Assembly (NCBI RefSeq): GCF_008831285.2
Contig: NC_045146.1
Location: 1,886,001-1,950,000 of the forward strand
Direction of reading: 5' to 3'
From: Nymphaea colorata
Taxonomy: Eukaryota > Streptophyta > Magnoliopsida > Nymphaeales > Nymphaeaceae
DNA: 64,000 nt
In this document: one piece after another, positions 33,526 through 47,170 of the stretch
Layout: the number at the start of each line of letters is the position of its first letter
How positions within the stretch are numbered: the stretch's first letter is position 1
Made by a program: the position numbers and the translations under genes
Notes under the pieces: model-generated
Told to the model about the DNA's origin: nothing
Database searches by the model: none
What the model saw: only the letters and a program-made list of their open reading frames with translations

Positions 33526-36500
33526 CTATGATGAACTCGCTGCTACCTTCTTGCGGACTACTCTCTTCCTGCGTGTCTTGCTGCCCGATGTTGTCTGTGC
33601 AGGTTCCTCATTGCCCTGCTTGATGCCAAGGAGTCCAAGCCCAGATACTACAGCACTCTTTGAAATGAACCATTTCGAATTAGGTTTGCTGTCAACGGCA
33701 TCACCAGGTCTCTCGTAAGCCTTCAGCAGGTTGTCAGACTGAAGAAGAGGATCAACCTCCACTCCAAGCCATGCGAGCCGAGATACTTCTCCTAACTTGA
33801 TATTCAATAGTCTGCATTAATGAATAAAAAATGTTATCAGTTACGCTCTATAGTTAAGAAAAAATAAATAAAAAGAAGTACAATACGTTGATCAGTCTAG
33901 AGCATGAAAAGGGTCAAACCACTTATTAGTTCCTAATTTCTCAACACCATACACTCCCTTAAATTGACGCATCTATAGTTTTAACTTGCAAAAAACAAAT
34001 TACATCACAATAATTTGTATAGATCACATTCCAGTTCAACAGGTAGCCAGACAAGAGGATGACACTGTTTGGTTTCATCTGTCGTTCAAAATTCAAAGAG
34101 CAAGCCTACTGATGGACTCAGTTGCATCAGAACACAAGTGGCAATCCTCCCTTTCAACCTTTCCCAAAAGAACGTGTCCAACTCTAAAGTCTAAACAGCA
34201 TGCATGCCCCTGCCTAACGTTGCAAAAAGTATTTAACATTAATCATAAGACATGTCTGGAATATGTTTTACAGTAACAACAATAAAACAATAAAAAAGCA
34301 TGAAACAATTTTAAAGCGATTAAAACAAGACCTAGCAAACTTAAATATGAAACCACAGAACATTAATATAGCATTCCCAAGCTAGGAAATAACACATGGC
34401 ACCTACAGTAAAACATAACTAAGAAATTCATAAAAAAAAATTATCTATTACATATATAAAATAAAGTTCAACATTTAACATTGAAAACCAAGTTACTAAC
34501 AGAAATGAATTAAAACAACAGATCACACCACAAGTTTTCAACAATAACTAACTAGCGTTCCCACATAAACTACTACAAAAAAAGCCATGGGAAGTATTAG
34601 GTTTTGAAGAGAGAAGGAATCTGCCAGGGCTTTTATTCTTACCATTTTCACTAACCACAACCCAAAAAAGGAAACTAAATAGTATTTATCCCAACAGTTT
34701 TCTTTCGATTATCTTTGGCAATCACACCAAACTGAAAAGCAAATTTGTTTTTCTCCTAATCTTATGAGAATGCAAAGACTCCACTGAAGTGTCACATAGA
34801 AAAATATGATAAAAATCAAGAAAGTTAAAAACTGAAACGCCTGAAAAACTAAAAAATATTAAAATTACCCTCCTTATGATTTGAATTGATCAGATCAAAA
34901 TCATCGTCGTAAACTCCTTACTCAAGGAATGAACGATAATGGATTGACTAGCAATATGCAATATATAGATTGTGTTACAGAACATGATACAGTGCCTACA
35001 TCAGATTTCCTGTCAAATATATTGTCTACAGCTTCTATAGGCGAGGTTTTTCCAGGTTATTAGTTACAAATTTACCTTTTTTCAGGAAAATATCAGGAAT
35101 TAGAAAAAATTGAAATATACACAAAATAGAAAATTTATGAAATTATGATCCACTAATTGTCTTGCAAGAACATTTCAAAAATGTTAACAGCAACAAGAAA
35201 TGAAACTAAAAGCTTAAAAACACATTAAAACTGTTTCCCTCTAAGGAATGAATAATTTGTGATATTACCATGAATATGATATTCTCGTTTCGGCATTGTT
35301 TATAAAATATCACATTAATTTCTCAGTTTTTCCATTTTACTTGTTTTTTGCAATATTGCTGTGATGTTCTAAAATATCACTGATATCTGTGACAAAGCAC
35401 CAAACACTTTAAACTTGACCTAAGTGCAACAAAAAAGACAGAAAAAACACTTTAACATGTTTGCACAACAACATAAAAATCCTACAGGTCACATCTGAAA
35501 AATGCTTCAACCTGTTCAAATGACTATATGAAAAACCTATCAAATACCACATACCATATTAAAACCTTAGTGCACAAATAACTAGCATGCAGAATAGCTG
35601 ATAAGTAAAGAATCAGTATGATGGCATATTAGAATGCACAGAAAGTTAACAAAGGCCTTCTCATCGTGTTACTTAAGTACGTCAAATCATAGGGCTGAAA
35701 AGAAAACGTGAATGCAAACTTTCACAATGTGTTTGAATAGTCCAAACATGGTTCTGAAGGGTGAGTTGGTGTAAAGTAACAGCAAACTAAGGAACTAAAG
35801 GCAATATCAGATTCTCATTTGAGCTTTTTTTTTTACATTAAGTCATTGTGACTCTCATACCATCATAGCTCGAACAAATCCCATGCACATTTGATTTATC
35901 CCAACATTGATATAAAAGAACCAAACCACAGTACAGTTGAAAACAAGTAAGCTGTCAGATCTAGACCAAACCATAATATTTTCACAATAGAAACGTGAGA
36001 ACTATTCATGGCATGTCAGTGTTCTCAACCTAAGGAATCTAGTAAAAAAATTATTGGTTAAGGAAAGAATAAGAAAAAAATATAAGCAACTACAAGTGTT
36101 ACAATAATAATATTCAACACGTCAGCCTAGGTTCCAAGCAGTAGCCTATTGTTCGAGGTGAAGAAACTTTAAAACCCCCATTCATGAGCATTACAATATT
36201 CAACACCACCATCACAGTTACATAGTCAAAAGTGAGCCCAGGCACCCGCCTAAGCCCTAGGCAGTAGACAAACACCTAAGCAGAGACATCTAGGTGCCTC
36301 AAAAAATTATTATTTTTTATTTCAACATTAAAAAACAAATTCTTTTGTTCATTCTATTAATATATTGTTTGAGGTGGAGCTCTAAAATCCTCACTTTTCC
36401 CCTGCTTTTTTCTTCTTTTTCCTTTTTTCTCTTTTTCTCTTTATTTTCTGTCAAATTGCACCAATTAGGCCCCAGTTAGGTGCCTGCTAAGCCTCTTTTG

Positions 36501-39500
36501 GAGTATGCCAACTAATCCCACCTAGCACTTTTAACTGTACAAGTCAAGATCATAATATGCGAGCAAACAGTCATATTTTCATAAAAAATGGAGAATAAGA
36601 AGCCAAAGAATAGCATAAAAGCTCACCTGAATGCAGTGCTGAAGAACATCACTACTCCAAGAACATCAAAATGATCCAACATTGCTCTTTCTGCACCATA
36701 TAGAAGTTGATACCGCATATTCGCATAAAGGCCTAAGAATGCCCCATAACCAAGAGCGTTGGTACTGATGGCAGGCAATGTCACTGATATCCTGTAACCC
36801 AGTGAAAAAACATAAGTACATGAAGAATGCAAAAAGTCAAATAAGTATCATCAGCCAATAAACAATGAAATACCTCTCCTCTTTCTTTGAAGCACAAGCT
36901 TTGGATAGACAACCTTGAATTGCTCCACCAACCACTCCAACTGTGCATAATTGTGCAGCTCTGTAAAAGAATGAATGGATTCTTTTCTGCAAATCAAATT
37001 CTCGAAGAGGATAGCTCTTTTCAAAGATATTGTTGGGAAGCTTCTGCAAAGTATTCTGTAAATCAAATTGGAATGTATTTCCATATGAACGGCAAGGGGC
37101 AAGAGACCAAACAACCAGTGCATTGCAGGCTGAAACTGTCAAGATATTAATAAGTGCAAGATCCCACTCCTTCTTTAGCCTGCATAAAATGAGCCCCGTC
37201 AAAATTGGAAAAAAAAAAAAAAAAGTAATTCACTGAATCACTATTAAGGCGAACATGAGAGACCAAAAAACCAGTACCTTCCCTTTCGATTCTGAATCTC
37301 CCACCAAGCAGTACAACCAATTGTAGAAACTTGTTCTAAGACCATTTTCCATAAGAAAGATGGATCTGCAAGCATTCTGGAAACACAAAAAAGGCATCAA
37401 AACTAGAGCAATCTACATAGACACTCAAAATAGTAATCCACATTGAAGTCTAGTTTTAATTTAACAGACTTTTAAACAAATAAGCACTCTAAATGGACTG
37501 TTCAGAAATAACCCTTGAAAGTTTTAAAACAAGGTGGGAAAAAAAAAAGCAACCAAGTAATCGTGGTCAACAGCCAGAGACAGCTTCATCAATGGACTTC
37601 TAAAGGATAGATGGTTAAAGATAACCACCAGAACTGATAGAACAGACATAAATTTTGGTGTATAAAAATGTTGTGTTGGTGGCTGGATTTTTTTTATGGT
37701 GGCTCCAATCACAATCATATATGTTCCAACAAAGTTAAACACTCAAAACTCAAGTGAACTAGTTCGATTTAGGTAAGAATAGTACCTGCCAATGAAAGCC
37801 CTAGATACTGCTTGAGGAAGAGACCGGGAAATAAACCTTGCGGTGGTTGGCCTGGCAGTGATTGACAGGTACTTCACCATCTGAGCAGAGCTGACCAAAC
37901 CCTGTAGCAAATGAGGTCAGTATCCCCATTCCACTTTTAGTTCCTTTTACAAACAAGAGAAACAAGGCTTCACCATTTCATAAGCTTGACGAAGTCCAGC
38001 AGGCAAATGCATCATTGTTTTAGACCATTCTTGCAGGACTGCCTCTACAAACTTCCGATCAAATAGCTGGAAACATAAACCCATGTCAGTCAGTAATAAT
38101 CAATAAAGAACATTGGCATATAATTCGCTCTTGAAAGCGCATAGGTATCAGCATACCTCTTGAAGAACAAGCCGTCTCCTAAACCATCCTCCTTCATCTC
38201 CTTCATCACCATCTTCAAAATCACCAAAATAGTCATCGTCATCGCCACCATCATCACCTCCATCACCACCACCATGATTATTCTGCTTCCCAATGTTGCC
38301 ACTACCACCTCCATCTGCTAGCTACAATGGTATATATACATTATATACAAGATAATCACTCGGACAAATCTTGTAAAGCAAAGACAGTCTGCAGGAATTT
38401 TGGTTATAGGATGCGGACAAAAAATCATCTTAGGTCCTAATAAATTCATGTAAGGAAGAAGTTTTTGCTGCTTAATCAAACTGATGAAGTTTCAACAGGA
38501 TTATACTGATTAAAAACTCAACCCACTCAACACTGTCTCATTCATCTGAATATCATGCACTAATTCCTAGGAAATAGATAGAATAAAGTACATCTTCCCC
38601 TAAGCACTTACAGTCTATTGTTTTGGAAAAAAAATGTTTGTCTAAAAGAAGACTAACATAAAGTATAAACATATCCACTAACTAGTTGTCAGTCCCTTTT
38701 CCCTTTGCGCAAAAAAGTACCTGGCAACCTGCCGTGCTTAAAATTTTCATTTCAATCAATGGAGATTATACAGATTCATGTATCTGCTTCATAAAGCAAA
38801 CGATAGGCTAAGATAGTTCTCTGGAAGACAAATATTTTCACACACGCAGAAAAGACGCCTTGCAACTGCAAGGGACATGTATGTACATCACTATGCACAA
38901 ACCCACAGAAAAGCAACTAATCAATACATGCTTCCAGCCATGTTCATCATTCCACAACAAGCTATTTATTTTAGACGCCGCCAAGGATAACAAGATAGCA
39001 TTAAAGGGGTCAAATCAAGTGGAGAGAGCTAATGCTGAAACCTTTTAAACAAAAAGGGGTAACATTCACAACAACAGAATACAGAAAATCTTTTATTGAA
39101 GGGAAAATATATGGAATAACTAGTTACTGAGAAATAGCATGACACCAAAAGGTCTGTCTGAGAAGGTGTCAAATCAAATGGAAAGAGCTAGACTTGAAAC
39201 ATTTTAAGTTAACAGTGAAAGATCTTAATAAATGCAGAAAAGAAAAATATATTTCATGAATACGAAAATGAGAGGGACTCATCAACCAAAAGGACTGGCT
39301 GGTATTAAGGAATCATCGACTTCAATTGTGTGATTCATTCATATTCACCCATATCCACGACATTTTGGAAGATTGCAAATAATATTGCTAATTTTCCCAG
39401 TAATTACTGGAATTCCTGCTGAAAATTTCAAAATGTCATAAACAAATATGCAAGTGATATTGAAGAAGTCATGCCACAATAGTATCATGATATTTATGTG

Positions 39501-41772
39501 AGAATTTTTAAGTATAGACTTTCCTGCTTTTTTTTATTTTCCTAGTTTTGCAACAAAAAATCAACATACTTCTTAATAAAATCACCATATCAGTTTGCAC
39601 ATTTCTTAAAGAAAATATATATTTTATTCTTTTAGTGCTATCCAAGACTTTCCCAAGATTTCCAAAAGAAGAAACAACTTTCAAAAGAAACACCACAAAG
39701 AAACCTTCTCAAGAAATAGTGGACAATGATATTGGGGCATTCACATTCTAATGACAAATTCAGTCTAACTTCCATTTTTACCCAAAAGTATTTTAAGAAA
39801 TTAAAAGTCTTTCTACATCAAAGTAAAGTTATCATTCAACAAGTAGCTGAGTTCAAGGTTGGGTGTGGTATCTAAATAAACAGAAAATTCTAACCCAGAG
39901 TTTAAGAATTACATTCTGACAGCAGCTGAAATAATTTAATAAACTCTGACCAAAACCGCAGCTGCTTCCTTATCTGGAAACCACAATTAACATGTTTTAT
40001 CATGTGTGCTCTTAAAAAAGAAAGATATATCAAGCCATCCAATAAACATTGGAGATGCCACAACTACTTCTAGCACCAGCATGGCTTAGTGATGGTAACC
40101 TCTTGCAAACTGCCCTATCTGGCAATGTGCCAGCAACACTTTATGCACCAGTTCCCATGGCAAGGCATCAAAAGAGACAGCAAGAAGACACAAAGTGTAT
40201 CGTCCTATGGTACAGGAACAAGAGGCCATACAGCTTGAGTCTTACACATGACACACACATCCCTCTTTTTAGAAGTTTACAATCGATAGTTATCTAAGGA
40301 GAAGCTAACCGTTAGCCAGAATGTTTAAAATAATAAAAGAAGCTCAGATGATAAACATAGGTTTCCCTGTTTTTGGAATTGCGATCTGTTGCTATGCCCT
40401 GGGTATACTCAACGGTTAATTACTCTCTACACCGACTTTGTGAGAACTAACAGTTTTGAAAAAGAATCCCAACTGATGTCAACAACTTCTTAGAAAGACA
40501 ACTAATTGATAAAAACCAACAGATATCCATATCCCTGTGGCCCTCAAGTCCCAATCCTTGCATCTTTTCATATGATTCTCAGAAAGTGAAGACGACTAAT
40601 AATATTGAAACAAGTAAGATACCTATTCCAGTTAAACATACAAGTATCTAACACAAATTCCCTGACAAGCCTTTTTATCACCAATAATGTTCCTAAGAGG
40701 GAAACACCCTTTGAAATTCTAAATCCCTGGGTCTGAAAAAGGTTCAGAATCATACAACCAACAAGCAATCTTTCGGCTGATTGGATAAACAGAGACAGCA
40801 CTAAATTAAAGAACGATAAGGGACAACGGTTGCTGCAACAAGTTGTGCTATTAGGCGAGAAATGCTAATAACATATCTAGTCCTCCAGCTGGACACGCCA
40901 GTACACCCTCGCACCTCCATTGGTAGACTTGCCGAAAAGGCAGAAGCTGACAGCCATCCATCCTCGAACCATTGAAACCACGGAACAATTACATTCCTCT
41001 TAAATCACATCCTGCAACGGTCAACAGAAACTTTTGCGCTGGCCCGCATACACAGCGGTGGTCCGGCTCACCCTTTCACAGTTCGACATCACACCCAACA
41101 ACGTAAAAACAGTTCTTGCTCCCAGTTCCATCAATTTTCTTTTTGAAAGCTAGACGTTTCATCCCCTTTCTTCTATCCATAACAGTATATGGAAACGATT
41201 TTGAAAGAAGAAAATAGTTCGAACCATTTCAAGAGCAATAACTGCTAAAATTCTCACTCCCCCATGTACAATAATCGCTAAACCTGTACATTATTAATTA
41301 ATCCTTCACATGCACTGCTAGCAAGCATCAAAGTGAACCCCTATAATACCAAACAAGAAAATTCAAACAGGAAAAAAAAAGGATATACAACATAAAAGAA
41401 AGGCGGAACAACCTGTGGGCTAACTTTCGACGTCTTCTGCGCTAAATCCAGCTTCCCCTTCTCTAGTGTCACGGTGCCGAAAGCCCCATATTCCCGCTGC
41501 TTCATCACGGGCACCGCCATCCCCGAAGAAGAGGAAGAAGCCGCCCCATCCAACCCATCGCTCGGTATCTTCCAGCACCGCTCCAGCGCCTCCCTGGGGT
41601 CCGTCTCAACAACGGCCCGGATCTTGCGAGACGGCGGAGAGCCCCCATTCCTCCATGAACAAGGAACTAGAACCACTGGCGCCGGGACAAATTCCTGGGC
41701 GTGCCACCGGCAGGACTTGTGGGAACTGATAGGCGTGACGAGCGAGGCGGTGGACAAAGAGGAGAGAGACAT
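33526..41772 (-). CDS. RETICULATA-related family protein (DUF3411), chloroplast
   Basis: Eight exons join in phase: 41413-41772, 38157-38321, 37974-38066, 37786-37901, 37278-37376, 36874-37179, 36627-36791, 33526-33811; product 529 aa. Exon 1 gives a Ser-rich, low-acid N terminus typical of a plastid transit peptide. Exon 2 codes a Gly/Asp-rich acidic linker (GDGGDDGGDDDDYFGDFEDG). The DUF3411 domain fills residues about 176-460, with LFDRKFVEAVLQEW, MVKYLSITARPTTARF, SRAFIGRMLADPSF, EWDLALINILTVSACNALVV, NTLQKLPNNIFEKSYPLREF and TNALGYGAFLGLYANMRYQL, including several membrane-like segments. The C terminus is basic (RRKRVVRKK). RETICULATA-type proteins sit in the chloroplast envelope and affect leaf mesophyll and vein appearance; molecular function is unproven. 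Which family member this is cannot be settled; the exon-2 linker and long length suggest the RER4-6 side. Confidence 0.93.
33812..36626 (-). other. Intron 7 of the RETICULATA-related gene (2.8 kb)
   Basis: AT-rich; contains a GCCTAAGCCCTAGGCAG-type repeat at about 36236-36515 whose two ends are loosely inverted. No gene seen. Confidence 0.7.
38322..41412 (-). other. Intron 1 of the RETICULATA-related gene (3.1 kb)
   Basis: AT-rich sequence between the donor CCACAG|GTTGTTCC and the acceptor TTGTAG|CTAGCAG. No repeats with clear ends and no gene recognised. Confidence 0.7.
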
Positions 41773-42009
41773 CTCGCCCTCTTTATGGGAAACCTCAAAC
41801 GCACATCCCTCTTCAGAATGAAAGACGGAAAAAAGCAGATAGGGAATAAGAAAACGGATGCTACCGTATGATTTTCAATGGAGAATTTAGTTTAAGGCTA
41901 GGTGGCTAAGGATTTCCAGGAACCCTGCGGCTCCTCTATCTCTTTCTCTCTGAGTTTCAGAGAAGTAGGCGATGGCGCAAAGAGACGTTCGCAGTTTAGC
42001 TCCCCGTCG

Positions 42010-42019
42010 CCTTATATAG
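42010..42019 (-). promoter_or_regulatory. TATA box of the RETICULATA-related gene
   Basis: CCTATATAAG on the minus strand, about 240 bp before the ATG at 41772, inside a GC-richer promoter region (41900-42180). Confidence 0.55.
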
Positions 42020-44124
42020 GTGGAGCAGCGGCTACCCAATCCGGAATGGAGATCATCTTCTCGAATTTACGGCCGCGCCACTGCGTCTCATTTCGGGTCC
42101 ACTGGAACCAGGACCCGATTCCGGAGTCCGGCGAGCCTTAGCCGGCCGGTCACCGTTGGCTCTCGCCGACCTTGTCCAAGCCAAGCCAAAAAAGTTTTCC
42201 CAGTTCGGAATGCTCCAACATTTGAGTGGAAAGCGAAACACCTATCAATTAAAATGTCATGTCATGCATCTATTATTTATAATTCAAAAGAATAATGTTC
42301 ATAAAAATCAATTTGATGAACAAACTATCACCAGTTTACTAGTCTAAAACGATGAGCCTTTGCCATAGCCAAACTTTTTTAAGTCCTAAACAATGCCATA
42401 AAACCGCTTTTGAAATTGAATCGGGCAAGCTGCTGATTCGGTGAATCGACCGATTCAGCAATTCAATCAAATCGGTTGTGAGTCGACAAAAATTGTTACA
42501 AGTTTTATTCTTGAACTTTTGAGAAATAGAATAGTTAAAAACAACATGTACCACTCTTGACTCGACTACCAAATTGAAATCGGTTCGTAACCGATTTGAA
42601 TAATCCGATTTCTGGTAATCCTTGTCTTAAAATCCACACTTGAGTTTGGTGGATTGACTATTTTCATCATCATAAAAAGGAATGCATGTATAAAACCGGT
42701 GATATGAAGATATTTGTGTAGAGAACTGAGGGGCTTGACGAGAAGATTTTTCATTCTCCATTCGAGGCTTAGGACCTGCGCACCATTGACCAGTGAGTGT
42801 CAGTTGGTAGAGACGAACCATGTACCATCTTGGCGGAGACAAGCCACACAAGCAAGAAATTAGGTACGACACAATGTTAACTAGCTAAGCCCATGCACAC
42901 TTAGGGAGAGGCTTGGAAAACTATACCAGTTTCACTTGAGCCTACAATCATCTGGCTGGGTCTAGTGGGCTTGAGGTGGTTCAGGCTTAGTGGACCGTGT
43001 GGTGAAGGAGGCGGGCTAGGTTAAGTGACAGATGGCTCACCAAACTTGCTAGGTGAGAAGGAGGCGAACCCTTTTTCTCTCTTAGCATGGGTGGCCCACC
43101 AGTGCCAGTCAAACATTTGACTGGTTGGTGAACTCTGAGACCTGACAGAAAAGGCATAGGAAGAATCAAAGTCAATTAATAGCTTGGTGGTAATCATAAG
43201 ATGGTGTTGTGAAAGGTGTCAGGTTGAAAGGTCCTCAGCCAAACCTCAACTTCTTTTATCAGCTTGAGCTTTTTGTATTGTTTTAGTAAGCCACCGCATT
43301 CTCTCTAGAAAGGACACCTTTTATTTATGGTTAAAAGAAGGTGAAAAGAAATCAAGGCTTTTGAACATGTTAGACAGAAGCAGAACTGGAGGCAATGTTC
43401 ATCAGTCTCTTCTTCGATGGTATCTGAAACGCCTACCAAGTTGTACTGAAAATTTTTCAAATATCCTAGTTATACTGCAAATCATAAACCTCTTTAAGGA
43501 ATTAGAAGGCCTAGTGTGCTGTAATGTGTGGCTGCATCAGAATTATTATTTTACAGATTCAGAACGAAAGCCTGTTGTTCCTTTTAATTCGATTCGGACA
43601 CCTCCAGCTCTGATTTGTTTATTGGTAAGAATAGCATGGAGTTCAGAATTCTAGGTGTATTCAATACCTCCAAACGAAAGAGGAATCCATCCATGGTTGA
43701 TTCCCTAGGAGAGTAATAGGGATGGAACTCGTGAATTTTTCTTTCATGTTCTTTAATGGAACTAGCCACTAGATTCCTTCAACAACAACAGGATCCCTGA
43801 ATTACTTAACATTTGTTTGGTTGGCAGTTGGCACTATGATTGTGTTGAAAAACCTGCTTTTCGCATCGACAGAGGTCTGTGAACCTAGGTTGAAACCAAA
43901 ACCAGGTTTCTAGCATCCTTTCAGTGACAAACAGAAGTATTTGTATTTCCAATAAATAAGATCTTGAATCAAGTACAAGATTTGTTATGAGACAACTTGA
44001 TGCATTTTGTTTAAAAGATCAAAACATAACATCAAGGCAAACAAGAAACAGATATGAACACCAAATAAAAAGGACGAAAAACATCATAGTCCCATCTTTG
44101 TTCCTTCAGCACGTGTTAGGTTGA
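42020..44124. other. Intergenic region between the RETICULATA-related and GGP genes
   Basis: The left 160 bp is a GC-rich promoter area. A segment near 42395-42610 repeats AATCGGTT and CGATTCAG in both orientations. The remainder shows no gene or element I can name. Confidence 0.5.
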
Positions 44125-46814
44125 TTACACTTCTTTGATAGTAGGACCTTTCAGGAATGCCTTGCATAAACCTTTGAGCTGCTCCTGATGTGGATCATTC
44201 TCTTTAACACTTTGAATTGCTTTGTTGGCAGTGCCATCCTAGGCGAGTTCAAAAGTCAGAACAACAGAAAATAGCAGTTGAAATAAATAATTGCAAAAAA
44301 TACATGTTCCGCACTCAAAACATGTGTATAAAAGTTAGCCATACTTCATCTACTTTCTTTGAGCTATAGGGTGACTAAGTCTTCACATTCCAGCCACCTG
44401 GGTAGGGGGTTTGACATTGAGATCCTCAAGTTGAAGTGTCAAAAACTCAATACTCAGCACATGACACTTGGCATTAATCTGAGAGTCAGGTCTGCATAGC
44501 ACCAGCTTGCCGCTTAAATGTTTAAGAAAAGAGAAGACTTCTGGGTTGAAACCTAGTACCCAATAAGCAATATAGCTTTCTAACACAAAAATTCTTTGTG
44601 AGTAAAGGTTGAAAACTTGAAATGTATACCGACTACAACCAGGTATCAAACTTGAAATTGCTAGCGGAGAACACCTTTTCTGTTACTGAAAACCAAAAAA
44701 CAGTAAGGGAATGATCGTAGTTGTTCTTTTAATCAGTAAAAGCTGTACAACTACAAAATAAGTTGAGCCTGTCTCAATACAATTGAAAAGCAACATAAGC
44801 AATTTTAAGTTTTTAACCGGATCAGGAAACTGAAGCTCTCCAATAACATTTTTCTTTTCCATTATTCCTTAATACGAGAGAGAGAAAAATAAGCAACCAA
44901 TTATTGCAGAAAATCCAAGCATACAGAAAAGAACTGACTGGGATGAACTATAAGCAGGCTTAATATCTGCTTTTCTTACATCAGAACATTGTAAGGGGAC
45001 AAAATATGCTTATCTACAAAACAAAAAGTTCTAAACAAATAACTGCCGCTGATTAAACAAAAAGTTCGGAACAGATAATTTCAGAAAAATCAGGTGATCC
45101 TTAAAACTCTAATTAAGTAAAGAAGTATAAGCTTTTCCTAACTATGACAAAAAGAAAAGACATCCACACAAGCAAGAGAATCTGAAAGGAAGCAAGGGTG
45201 CAATGAAGACATACGTCCAACATATTCGTTGTAAGAAGGTTATGTATAATGTCCAATACAACATCCTTGAAGAACTCCGGATGGTATTGAAGGCCCAGCA
45301 CATGGTCTCCAATTGAAAACATCTCGATTTTTGTTTTCTTTGAAGACCCAAGAATGAGAGCTCCTGGAGGAACACAACTGACCTAAATAACAGGAAAAAG
45401 GCAACACTTAGTTTCACATAGCAATCTCACGTCAACCATCCTGTTGGTACCATACAACAATTTTTTAAGTTATCTTATATATTAGTTCCATTTAAAAAAA
45501 ATAAGAACAATTTTTGCCAATTGCCAACCGATTCAGCTGGGCCCGCTGAAGCAAATTCATTTTTCTGATTTTAGATCACTTGATATTAACAGTAAAGAAG
45601 CAGTACTGTAGTTAAAAGACTTGGTCTCCGCATGTGACAACAAAAGCAGAGCAAAAGATGCGGTTCAATGATGACAAACCTGGTCACGGTGACTAACTAA
45701 TACATTAACAGTTGGAGGTAATTGCACGTTGAACACTTTAGAAACGAGCTCAGTATCCAAGTGAACTTGCTTCAGACCAATTTCCCATCCTACGTCTGAT
45801 CGACCAGTTTTGCCACCTAATGCTCGGGCCAATACCTGTTTGGTGAGAAGGCTACACAGTTAGCGAACAAGCTGGGAACACATAGCCGAAGAAACAGGAT
45901 TGCCGTGCAAAAATAAATAAATCTAAAATCAATATCATCAACTTGGTTGTAACTGTTGCTGTTCTTGATTTCCTTGCATCCATAAATAGTCCAGTAAAAA
46001 GGAAAATAATCTCATTTAAAACTGAGGGTTGCTGCTGATGTGGGCATTGCTGTGATAAACCTGTGCAGAAGTTCAGCCCAGAGTTTTATCAAGAAAGGTC
46101 AACTCTTCTTTGGGCCAGCACAACCAAATCTGACACGCCTTTATCCTGGTTGCTTTGTAGAGGAGACTTAACTCCACCTTATGGTATGCTTGGTTGACTC
46201 TGTCCTGTTTCACATACTATAAAAATAGTAACATATGCCAAACATATAACACGATATTCAGCACATGATGCCGTACTAACAACCATCTATTTACACATCT
46301 TTTACCCTGAACTTGGTTTGTTTAGGATTGAACCATCTCGAATTCATGGCGTATACAGAACAAAACCCAAAGAGATAGACAAATTAAAACCTGTTTTTAC
46401 CCCATGGAAGCTCATTTTGTTGGAGAACAGAAAAAAGTGGACCATGTTTTTACAAATATTTTGCACAGACGTTGAAGAAAACTGAAAAAAAAACGATGTC
46501 TGTACCTGGTGGCCAAAGCAAATGCCAAGCACCTTCTTCTTCTTCTGGTTCAACACTCTGAGAACCTCACACAGTTTCAGTACCCAATCATCATCTGCAT
46601 GGGCATCAGCAGGGCTGCCCGTGATGACGAACCCTGCGAACGTGTCGATCTCATTCTCGAACGAGAAATCGCCATCCATCACAGAGTACACTACCCACTC
46701 CTCCCCATCCTCCTCAAGCAAATTCTCACTCATCTTGTCAAAACCACCATACGTTTTCTGCACGAATTCAGAGCCATTGCCGGTCTTTAGCACAGCGAAC
46801 CGGCGAGAAGACAT
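44125..46814 (-). CDS. GGP: Gamma-glutamyl peptidase (class I glutamine amidotransferase-like)
   Basis: Four exons, all in phase 0: 46506-46814, 45680-45835, 45215-45382, 44125-44238; product 248 aa, the usual length of plant GGPs. It has the class I glutamine amidotransferase fold: substrate loop FVITGSPADAHADDDWV, nucleophile elbow GICFGHQ with Cys99, and the HPE motif (QYHPEF, His189 and Glu191) completing the catalytic triad. VLVSHRDQ and ARALGGKTGRSDVGWEIG are typical of the plant GGP group. These cytosolic enzymes remove the gamma-glutamyl group from glutathione conjugates, in glucosinolate/camalexin-type pathways and in general glutathione turnover. Outside Brassicales the glutathione turnover role is the safer reading. 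The start is the first ATG and fits the family N terminus. An AG acceptor-like site at about 46855 hints at an intron in the 5' leader. Confidence 0.94.
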
Positions 46815-47170
46815 GGTTCTTCGCTTACTGAGAGAAAGCTCTAGAGGCTAGCACCTACAGAAGATTTGTGTTATCAAATACGTAGCACCGCAATCAACAA
46901 TCACGTGATTAAATAGTTATAAACTGTGATTCTTCAGCCTATGACCAAAAACGAACATCCGTTAGGAATTGGAGAAATCCTCATTCCTGTCCAAGCAGAC
47001 GAACCATGACAACAGCAGCCCTAAAATCAAGGCTTTGAACATGGACCCAAAAAAGAAACTTCATTTATCAATCAGTAATTTTTCGTTTTCATTCTGTATA
47101 TGAGAATTTTCTTTAATTTTGACAATTAGAAGTACGTCAATTTATTGTCCTTCCCAGTTTTCTTAGAGTT

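Noticed and set aside
38090-38314. Minus-strand frame full of Met and Val next to RETICULATA exon 2
   Set aside because: It is the wrong frame of the Gly/Asp repeat; the phase from exon 1 to exon 3 demands the acidic reading.
41466-41821. Two overlapping plus-strand open frames (87 and 115 codons)
   Set aside because: They are antisense shadows of GC-rich exon 1 of the RETICULATA-related gene; composition is set by the real codons on the other strand.
42750-42850. tRNA-like B-box resemblance near GTTGGTAGAGACGAACC
   Set aside because: Only the A-box-like piece is convincing; a B box at the proper distance is missing.
46509-46851. Plus-strand frames opposite GGP exon 1
   Set aside because: They are antisense to a well-supported exon with the GICFGHQ motif and have no homology of their own.
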